From Myxococcales bacterium (lineage in GTDB: Bacteria; Myxococcota_A; Polyangia; Fen-1088), in the NCBI GenBank assembly GCA_003161835.1, contig PMNO01000354.1, positions 5,880 to 11,141 of the forward strand: a DNA stretch of 5,262 bases. The letters are read 5' to 3'. How positions within the stretch are numbered: position 1 is the stretch's first letter; every line of letters begins with the position of its first letter. A program made the translations under genes and the position numbers. Below are positions 1 to 4,794 of the stretch, one piece after another. The notes under the pieces are model-generated. The model ran no database searches. It saw only the letters and a program-made list of their open reading frames with translations, and was not told the origin of the DNA.

Positions 1-665
1 TTGCGAACCGGCGCGCGCGACAACCGATCCAGAACCCCACCCGCGAGGTGGCGCAACGAATGGCAGCCGAGCGTATAGCCCCCGATGAGGACGACGTTGA
101 TGATCATCACCAGCGATCCGACGCCCACCCCGAAGGTCTTGCCCCCGGTGGTCGGGTTGTCGAACCACAGCGCGTGCCAGGCGTCTACCGATAACAAGAC
201 GATGAAAACCAGGGCGAAGTACAGCGCGTACCGGTGCACGTTCTGGACGATCAGCGGCAGCTTGGCCTCACCCCGATAGGTGGTACGCGGCTCACCGACG
301 GCGCAGGCTGGCGGGTCGGCCCAGAACGCTTTGTAGTAGGCCCCCCGGTAGTAGTAGCAAGTCATCCGAAACGCGAGCGGGAAGATCAAGATCAGCATGG
401 CCGGCGAATAGCGAACAAACGGAAGCCAGGGCCAGGTCCACGGTCCAAACACGGCGTGCGGGGAATCACCGAACAGCTCGGGCGAATACAGCGGCGACAG
501 ATAATTGCCGTGCCAGTAGTGTTCGCCCTGCAAGAGCGCCCAGGTCACGTAGACCACGAACGACGTGAACACCACGAGCGTGAGCAACGGCATCGCCCAC
601 CAGGCATCGCGCCGCTGAGTCTGCCCAAACCGCAGACGTTGAACGGGGACATGGACCTCGGCCAT
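1..665 (-). CDS. Putative succinate dehydrogenase (Sdh1-type) membrane anchor, N-terminal part, cut by the window edge
   Basis: The gene reads leftward and leaves the window after 221 codons without a stop. The ATG at 665 is chosen because AAGGAG lies 7 nt upstream. Hydrophobic segments fall at about residues 24-45, 86-106, 145-165 and 178-200, so it is a polytopic membrane protein. Between helices 1 and 2 is an aromatic-rich loop (about 50-85). After helix 2 comes the stretch CYYYRGAYYKAFWADPPAC (103-121), then QNVHRY (141-146) and a CHSLRH motif (201-206). From memory, this pattern belongs to the membrane subunits encoded beside sdhA/sdhB in actinobacteria (Rv0249c type), acidobacteria and myxobacteria, which pass electrons from the FeS subunit to quinone. 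Cys103, Cys121, Cys201, His144, His163, His202 and His206 are candidate cofactor or quinone-site residues. sdhA and sdhB would be expected beyond the left edge. The membrane topology is clear; the family assignment rests on recalled motifs and no search was possible. Confidence 0.6.
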   Translation of the reverse strand, partial: MAEVHVPVQRLRFGQTQRRDAWWAMPLLTLVVFTSFVVYVTWALLQGEHYWHGNYLSPLYSPELFGDSPHAVFGPWTWPWLPFVRYSPAMLILIFPLAFRMTCYYYRGAYYKAFWADPPACAVGEPRTTYRGEAKLPLIVQNVHRYALYFALVFIVLLSVDAWHALWFDNPTTGGKTFGVGVGSLVMIINVVLIGGYTLGCHSLRHLAGGVLDRLSRAPVR

Positions 666-672
666 TCAATCT

Positions 673-678
673 CTCCTT
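673..678 (-). promoter_or_regulatory. Strong Shine-Dalgarno (AAGGAG) of the membrane-anchor gene
   Basis: On the minus strand AAGGAG lies 7 nt before the ATG at 665, the best ribosome binding site in the window, and it fixes that start. It lies between two copies of an 8-bp direct repeat (CAATCTCT on the plus strand, 667-674 and 682-689), the first of which overlaps it by two bases. I saw no convincing -35/-10 pair in the 105-bp gap behind it (666-770), so the gene may have a promoter not recognisable by eye or may be read from the kinase transcript. Confidence 0.7.
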
Positions 679-770
679 GAACAATCTCTGCCTGAAACCG
701 ATGCGACGATCACTTGCACAGCGACGGACGCGGAGCATACACGATCGGAATGCTTACGCGACCGGAGCCG

Positions 771-2645
771 TCACCGACTGAAGAACGAACGGCTCGACGG
801 CTTGCGCGTGGGGGCGGGAGGCCGCGAGATCCCCCGATTCGCGCTCTTGGTTCGCAGCAATTCCGCCGCGCGCTGCCGCACGATCGGGTTCTTTTCATGC
901 GCCGCGGCCTCCTTCAAGAAGGGAACCGCGCCGGCTCCGAATCCGTGTAGCACGTCCTCGGTCTTTTCGTATCCCCGATCGGTGCCGAGCGCATGGATCA
1001 GGTTCTTCACCAGCCGCTCGTCGCCGCGATACTTGGGCTCCCGTTCAGCGGCCACCCGCGCCGCCTGCGCTCCTTCGACCCAACGCTTGTGCTCAAGCGA
1101 GACATTCGCGAGCTGATACGCCGCCTCCGCGCTCTGCGGATTCTCGCGCCGGGCTTTTTCAAGGACCACCAGCGCCTGCTCCCATTCACCGGCCGCGAGC
1201 AGACGGCGGTTGCTCGCCAGGCGCTCTGCGGTTGAGGGCGTGGGTGGCGCGGGTACCGACACCGGCGCGGCCACCGACGGTGGCGCAGCAACTGGGGCAG
1301 CCGCGGGCGCGGGCGCGGGCGCTAGTGCAGGCACGGGCGCAGAGGAACGGTGCGGGGCGGCCGTCACCGGGCCGCGACCGCCCGGGAGATCGCCCCCAGG
1401 CCCCGTCGCCTGGGGAGCCAACGGATGCCGGCGCAATCCGAGAAACACGAGGATCAGGGCCACGGCCGCCACCCCGACCAGAACCGACCAACTCGCCCCC
1501 GTCAGCTTGAACGCAACCGCGTCCGTGCGCCGGGACGACGGCACGGACGCCGGCTCGGGCTCCACCGGACCCGCCGCGACCGCCACGACAGGGGCGAGCG
1601 GCGGCAACAGGTGACTCGGAACGGGATCGGCGATGGTCCGATCGCCATCCCCGATCGGAACGGCGACCGCCGCCGCCGCCGCCGCCGCGGTCTCGGCCGA
1701 AGAGGCCGAAGGAAAATGCCCGAGGGACCGCGCGGCCAGGGCCTCGGGAACTTGATCGAGGGCCTGCGCGAACTCGACCGCCGTCGAAAACCGGGCATCG
1801 GGCGTCTTGGCAAGGGCGCGGTTGACCACCCGTTCCAGGTCGGCGGAGATGCCTGCGGCGGGCACCAGCACACGCAACGACGGCGGCGGCGCATCCCGGT
1901 GCATGACGAGGATGTCCGCCACCTTCTCTGAAACGAACGGCTTGCGCCCCGCGAGCATTTCGAACAAGACAATGCCCAACGCGTAGATGTCGGTGCGCCC
2001 ATCGATCTCGCCCGGCGCGCCGGCCTGTTCCGGGGACATGTAGCTGGGGGTGCCAATCGCCAACCCGGACGTCATCGCCGGACCGTCACGCAACTTGGCC
2101 AGGCCGAAGTCCAGGATCCGTACGTGATCGGCCAGCCCGGCGGAATCACCGAGAATCAGGTTTTCCGGTTTCAGGTCCCGATGAATGATGCCCTGGGAGT
2201 GCGCATGAGCCGCCCCGGCCAGCAGCTGCCGCGCAATGGCCACCGCCCGCGGAGGCGGCAGGCGCCCCTTCTCCAGCAGCTGCCGCAGGGTCCCGCCCGC
2301 GATGAAGTCCATGACCACGTACGGGGACGTGCCTTCGATCCCAAAATCCGTCACCGATACGCAATTGGGATGGGCAAGGCGGCTCATGGCCCGCGCCTCG
2401 GTCTCGAATCGCGACCGAAATGCCTTCTGCGCGGCAATCCACGGGTGGAGGAACTTCACGGCCACCGGACGGCCCAGCTCCAAGCGCTCACCACGATACA
2501 CAACGCCCATCGCCCCGGAAGCGACACGCGCCAGAATGCGATAGCGCCCCTGCAGGACCTGTCCGATCCGCGGATCGGGCGGGGTCAATTCCACGCGCCG
2601 GACGATAACACGCGCCGGGGCTACATTCCGCTCAGGAACTTCCAC
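771..2645 (-). CDS. Membrane-anchored Hanks-type Ser/Thr protein kinase with C-terminal TPR/HEAT-like extracytoplasmic region
   Basis: This 624-residue kinase phosphorylates Ser/Thr on itself or on partner proteins, using ATP, on the cytoplasmic face. The kinase domain spans about residues 34-298. It has a glycine loop ASGAMGVVY (42-50), with Ala42 where the first loop Gly normally stands, ATP-anchoring Lys64 and probable helix-C Glu83. HRDLKPEN (155-162) holds catalytic Asp157, DFG is at 179-181, SPE at 204-206 and Asp219 follows in helix F. All catalytic residues are present and it is an RD kinase; Thr192, Ser193 and Thr199 are possible activation-loop sites. A Pro/Ala-rich juxtamembrane linker includes seven GCG-coded alanines (320-326). 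One membrane helix lies at 386-404. Beyond it are a long Ala/Pro linker (407-470), a TPR-like region (about 472-535) and a HEAT-like segment (573-599). The start is GTG; the first internal Met is residue 46, inside the glycine loop, so an upstream start is required. It overlaps the preceding NTF2-like gene by 25 bp. Confidence 0.93.
   Translation of the reverse strand: MEVPERNVAPARVIVRRVELTPPDPRIGQVLQGRYRILARVASGAMGVVYRGERLELGRPVAVKFLHPWIAAQKAFRSRFETEARAMSRLAHPNCVSVTDFGIEGTSPYVVMDFIAGGTLRQLLEKGRLPPPRAVAIARQLLAGAAHAHSQGIIHRDLKPENLILGDSAGLADHVRILDFGLAKLRDGPAMTSGLAIGTPSYMSPEQAGAPGEIDGRTDIYALGIVLFEMLAGRKPFVSEKVADILVMHRDAPPPSLRVLVPAAGISADLERVVNRALAKTPDARFSTAVEFAQALDQVPEALAARSLGHFPSASSAETAAAAAAAVAVPIGDGDRTIADPVPSHLLPPLAPVVAVAAGPVEPEPASVPSSRRTDAVAFKLTGASWSVLVGVAAVALILVFLGLRRHPLAPQATGPGGDLPGGRGPVTAAPHRSSAPVPALAPAPAPAAAPVAAPPSVAAPVSVPAPPTPSTAERLASNRRLLAAGEWEQALVVLEKARRENPQSAEAAYQLANVSLEHKRWVEGAQAARVAAEREPKYRGDERLVKNLIHALGTDRGYEKTEDVLHGFGAGAVPFLKEAAAHEKNPIVRQRAAELLRTKSANRGISRPPAPTRKPSSRSFFSR
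1668..1688 (-). repeat. Seven tandem GCG codons (poly-Ala) inside the kinase linker
   Basis: Seven identical GCG triplets encode Ala320-Ala326 in the linker between the kinase domain and the membrane helix. Gain or loss of units would change linker length without breaking the frame. Use of a single alanine codon suggests a slippage-derived tract, though GCG and GCC both dominate at this GC content. Confidence 0.8.
2563..2578. repeat. Perfect 16-bp palindrome in the kinase 5' coding region
   Basis: CCGATCCGCGGATCGG is its own reverse complement over all 16 bases. It covers the codons for about residues 23-28 of the kinase (Pro-Asp-Pro-Arg-Ile-Gly), 67-82 nt after the GTG start. It could be an mRNA hairpin, a DNA-binding site or chance. 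Using a rough composition estimate, fewer than one such perfect 16-mer is expected in a window this size. Confidence 0.5.
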
Positions 2646-3103
2646 CGGTCGCCCTGCTTCTCAAGGACGAATCGGTGGTAGTCATTGACGCGTCGATAGC
2701 GATCACCGCTTTGCGCGGCCAGCTCGAACGAACCATTCAGGAAGACGTCGACGTCCGCCTCTTGCCCGCGGATGCGAATGTCGCGCATTTCGATCTCGTA
2801 CCAGATCGATTTCACCCGCGACAGCCGCGTCTTGAGGACGTGTCGCAATCCCTCGTAGCCATAGTCATCGTCCGACCGTGGCGTCCCCGAATCCTCGCGG
2901 TACTTCTCCGAGGCCATCACCAGGAGCCCATCGACGTTTCGTTCGGTCAGTCGCGTTCGATACTGATCAACCGTGTCCACGAGCTTCTGCGTCTCCTCGG
3001 TGCGCAAGATGGTCGTCCCCGGGTAGAAATTGGGATGGGCGCAAGCAGCGCCCACCGACAACAGGGCCACGACGCCAATGGGCAGGGTCTTTCGATTGCT
3101 CAC
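2621..3103 (-). CDS. Putative NTF2-like (SnoaL/DUF4440-type) lipoprotein
   Basis: This 160-residue protein starts with a short basic stretch (Arg4, Lys5), a hydrophobic core (about 7-20) and Gly-Ala-Ala-Cys with Cys21, consistent with a type II signal peptide. The -3 Gly makes the lipobox weak. The mature part has the layout of a small NTF2-like alpha+beta cone: an N-terminal helix (about 36-66) containing YRTRLTERNVDGLLVMAS, then YREDSG, a DDDYGYEGLRHVL segment (78-90), and alternating beta strands to the end (WYEIEMRDIRI, ADVDVFLNGSFEL, DYHRFVLEKQGDRWKFLSGM). Proteins with this pattern are common in myxobacteria, and most have no known substrate. They may bind a small ligand or serve as assembly domains. 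The GTG at 3103 is chosen because it places the signal peptide at the N-terminus. The frame is open upstream to 3523, but that part is low-complexity and lies opposite the PilZ gene. No clear Shine-Dalgarno is visible. Its last 25 bp overlap the kinase gene, suggesting co-translation. Confidence 0.75.
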   Translation of the reverse strand: MSNRKTLPIGVVALLSVGAACAHPNFYPGTTILRTEETQKLVDTVDQYRTRLTERNVDGLLVMASEKYREDSGTPRSDDDYGYEGLRHVLKTRLSRVKSIWYEIEMRDIRIRGQEADVDVFLNGSFELAAQSGDRYRRVNDYHRFVLEKQGDRWKFLSGM

Positions 3104-3180
3104 GGATCTGGGATTAGCACGATTCGTTCCACCGGTGCCGGAGCTCAAAAACACGCCCGAAACGGCTCGACTTGGCGCCA

Positions 3181-3209
3181 AGGGGACGGGCGGTCCACCG
3201 CGGTCCCCT
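3181..3209. repeat. Nested inverted repeat (7-bp outer, 5-bp inner arms)
   Basis: Outer arms AGGGGAC (3181-3187) and GTCCCCT (3203-3209) enclose inner arms GCGGT (3190-3194) and ACCGC (3197-3201). The unit abuts the palindrome ending at 3182. It could fold as a hairpin with a small internal mismatch or be a two-fold operator. There is no T-run on either side, so a classical terminator is unlikely. Confidence 0.5.
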
Positions 3210-3341
3210 GACGGAACGGCGCAATAGTTCGCGGGCCAACTGCCAGTTTGGCAAGGTGCCGGCCAAGGACGGCGAAGAACGACAAGGCCCTCGGGAGACA
3301 ACGACCGCCCTTGGCCACCGGGGATGGCCTTTGACGCCACC

Positions 3342-3352
3342 CCCCACAGGGG
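3342..3352 (+). promoter_or_regulatory. Small hairpin over the probable PilZ ribosome binding site
   Basis: CCCC-ACA-GGGG can pair into a four-base stem whose right arm is the G-run of AGGGG, the only Shine-Dalgarno-like sequence ahead of the PilZ gene. AGGGG lies 5 nt before an in-frame GTG at 3358 and 14 nt before the ATG at 3367, so it fits the GTG better. Confidence 0.35.
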
Positions 3353-3366
3353 CGATAGTGCACCGA

Positions 3367-3705
3367 ATGTCGGACGGCGCACATCCGCGGGCTTTCCCCA
3401 GACTGGAATTGAAGGCTTACGTCGACTACACCGGCTCCGAGGTTCTGCTGTACCACAAGGTCCGCAACATCTCGGTGGGTGGAATCTGCATCCAAAGCGA
3501 AGCGGTCGAGGACGTGGGAACAACCGTGGACCTGGTGGTGAATTTCCCCGATCTCGAGGCCACCATCGGCGTCAAGGGAGAGGTGGTTTGGGCCAACCGC
3601 GAGCCCCCACGGGACATGGGCATTCGTTTTATCGATTTGGACGACGACCGGAAGGACACCTTGCGCCGCTATCTGAGCCTGTTGAACGCGAAGTCGTCGC
3701 CCTGA
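3367..3705 (+). CDS. Single-domain PilZ protein (putative c-di-GMP receptor)
   Basis: This 112-residue protein is almost entirely one PilZ domain. It carries the N-terminal RxxxR motif (Arg8-Ala-Phe-Pro-Arg12), the (D/N)xSxxG motif as Asn34-Ile-Ser36-Val-Gly-Gly39, a strand ending GEVVWANRE (71-79) and the terminal DMGIRFIDLDDDRKDTLRRYL (83-103) typical of the family. Both c-di-GMP-contacting motifs are intact, so binding is plausible. It also resembles the Myxococcus paralogous PilZ-like group (I recall TIGR02266), several members of which work without a proven ligand. With no output domain it would act through a protein partner in the cytoplasm, for example in motility or surface polysaccharide control. 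An in-frame GTG at 3358 would add three residues and has better spacing to AGGGG; the ATG is kept as the conventional choice. It is transcribed alone, away from the NTF2/kinase pair, and converges on the phosphotransferase gene with 13 bp between stops. Confidence 0.88.
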   Translation: MSDGAHPRAFPRLELKAYVDYTGSEVLLYHKVRNISVGGICIQSEAVEDVGTTVDLVVNFPDLEATIGVKGEVVWANREPPRDMGIRFIDLDDDRKDTLRRYLSLLNAKSSP

Positions 3706-3718
3706 CCGAGATCTCGCG

Positions 3719-4702
3719 TCAGCGCGGCGGGCGCAACAGATCGTCATCGGCGCGTAGATGTTCGTGGACCCGCGTCAGCCGGTGCAGGTACCGGCGAAAA
3801 TCCTTGCCGGGAGATGCGCCCGCCGTGCGCTTCAGGTACACATCGGTGATGCGCGTGACGGTGAACCGGCAGGCGACGAATCGCAACTCGTCGCCGAACC
3901 CGATGCGCTCCGCCTGGGTCAAGGGGCGCTCCCCGGCGTAGCCGTCGAACAGCGCCTGGACCACCGCCGGCAGGAAGTCCTCGCGCCCGAACCCGAACGC
4001 AAGCATCGTCACGGCCAGGTCGTAGGCCAGCCGTCCCCAGGATGCTTGTTCGAAGTCCAACAAGGCGACCATCGCGCCACCGTCGAACAGAACATTGTCG
4101 ATGAACAGATCCCCGTGAATCAATCCGGTGGGCAGATCGGGAACCCGTTTGCCCCCCAGCTCGGCCAGCTCGGGTCGCAAGCGCGCGACGGCGTCGGCGA
4201 GCACCGGATCCGACGCGGCCCCGGCCGCGATCTCCTCGAGCCGACGGTTGATTTCCGCGGGCTCGTACCGGCTGCCGCGCCTGTCCGGAAAGGAGGCCCC
4301 GACAAGGTGCAAGCGTCCGAGTGCGCGGCCCACCTGCCTGGCGTGCTCTGGAGTCACCTCCCCGCGCGCCAGGGTGCGCCCTGGGAACCACGGAAACAGC
4401 GAGACGATCTGGCCGCGCCAGTGTGCGTAGGGCGCCCCGGCGGTGGACCGGTACGGGACCGGGGTGGCGACGCCCGCCGCGGACACGTGACCGACGATCG
4501 CCGCTTCGCGCGCCACGTCCTCGAGGGACTTGCCCTCGTTGACGCGCAGGAAACGAACGCCTTGCGTGGTTTCGACGCGCAGGTTGGTGTTGATAGTGCC
4601 AGCGGCGATCGGATGGTGACTGACATAGGCGTCGGGAGCCATGCCGAACGCGCCCAGGATCTGGCACACATCCACGGGGGTAAGAACGCGAAACTGGGCC
4701 AT
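3719..4702 (-). CDS. thrB: Homoserine kinase-like phosphotransferase (APH/choline kinase fold, ThrB type II)
   Basis: This 327-residue protein matches the size and layout of the APH-fold homoserine kinases of Pseudomonas and relatives, which transfer phosphate from ATP to L-homoserine in threonine synthesis. It begins with a LTPVDVCQIL helix, followed by the AAGTINTN nucleotide-loop region (33-40) and FLRVNE (51-56). The Brenner-type catalytic motif HGDLFIDNVLF is at 196-206, with Asp198 as catalytic base and Asn203, and the metal-binding LLDFEQA is at 214-220 with Asp216. RFTVTRITDVYLKR (279-292) and GKDFRRYLHRL (299-309) match the C-terminal part of ThrB. Glu66 may be the helix-C partner of the ATP lysine. 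The ATG at 4702 has AGGA (4712-4715) 9 nt upstream; the frame stays open to 5134, but those residues are a shadow of the transporter gene. No other threonine gene is visible, so it could act on a related amino alcohol. Confidence 0.75.
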   Translation of the reverse strand: MAQFRVLTPVDVCQILGAFGMAPDAYVSHHPIAAGTINTNLRVETTQGVRFLRVNEGKSLEDVAREAAIVGHVSAAGVATPVPYRSTAGAPYAHWRGQIVSLFPWFPGRTLARGEVTPEHARQVGRALGRLHLVGASFPDRRGSRYEPAEINRRLEEIAAGAASDPVLADAVARLRPELAELGGKRVPDLPTGLIHGDLFIDNVLFDGGAMVALLDFEQASWGRLAYDLAVTMLAFGFGREDFLPAVVQALFDGYAGERPLTQAERIGFGDELRFVACRFTVTRITDVYLKRTAGASPGKDFRRYLHRLTRVHEHLRADDDLLRPPR

Positions 4703-4723
4703 GCCGGGACATCCTAATGCGAG

Positions 4724-4756
4724 GACGCCGCGATCGGGTGACCCGATCGCGGCGTC
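4724..4756. repeat. Perfect 33-bp inverted repeat between transporter and homoserine kinase
   Basis: Arms GACGCCGCGATCGGGT (4724-4739) and ACCCGATCGCGGCGTC (4741-4756) are exact reverse complements around one central base. As minus-strand RNA this gives a 15-bp GC-rich stem with a 3-nt loop. It starts 38 nt after the transporter stop and ends 8 nt before the AGGA of the downstream gene. No U-run follows, so it is not a standard Rho-independent terminator. It could be a U-less terminator, an attenuating or stabilising hairpin in a shared mRNA, or a DNA operator. Confidence 0.8.
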
Positions 4757-4794
4757 GCGTCGTCTCTGCGGTGCAGGGCGCGTGCCCCCCCAGG

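Larger units (their letters stand above)
3104..3366. promoter_or_regulatory. Divergent intergenic region with clustered TTGGC/GCCAA half-sites
   Basis: This non-coding stretch must hold the promoters for the NTF2/kinase pair (leftward) and the PilZ gene (rightward). It contains TTGGC or its complement GCCAA at 3172, 3177, 3235, 3248, 3262 and 3311. Two of these are fused into the palindrome CTTGGCGCCAAG (3171-3182). Another forms one arm of TGCCA-GTT-TGGCA (3241-3253), and the last two form the 8-bp inverted pair GGCCAAGG (3261-3268) / CCTTGGCC (3309-3316). No sigma70-like or sigma54-like -24/-12 promoter stands out. A regulator binding the half-sites is an inference. Confidence 0.5.

Noticed and set aside
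1300..1345. GGGCGC-type tandem repeat
   Set aside because: This is codon usage of the Ala/Pro-rich extracytoplasmic linker of the kinase, not an independent repeat element.
1625..1658. Repeated GATCGG/CCGATC segments suggesting a hairpin in the kinase gene
   Set aside because: The arms are short and interrupted, and the bases encode a plausible Asp/Gly/Pro linker (IGDGDRTIADPVP).
3241..3270. Sigma54-type -24/-12 promoter suggested by TTGGCA
   Set aside because: No matching TTGC element sits at the required spacing on either strand.
3172..3366. N-terminal extension of the PilZ frame from a TTG at 3172
   Set aside because: It covers the repeat-rich intergenic DNA, has no domain similarity, and the TTG lies inside a palindrome without a ribosome binding site.
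3104..3523. Upstream extension of the NTF2-like frame to a 300-residue protein
   Set aside because: The added residues are low-complexity Arg/Pro/Gly sequence lying opposite the PilZ gene, and they would bury the signal peptide in the middle of the protein.
3758..4717. 319-codon open frame opposite the homoserine kinase gene
   Set aside because: Typical antisense shadow of a high-GC gene. The minus-strand frame carries the complete HGD and DFE motifs, while this one has no recognisable motif or membrane pattern.
4724..4756. Classical Rho-independent terminator
   Set aside because: The stem is excellent, but no T-run follows on either strand, so it is reported as an inverted repeat of uncertain function.
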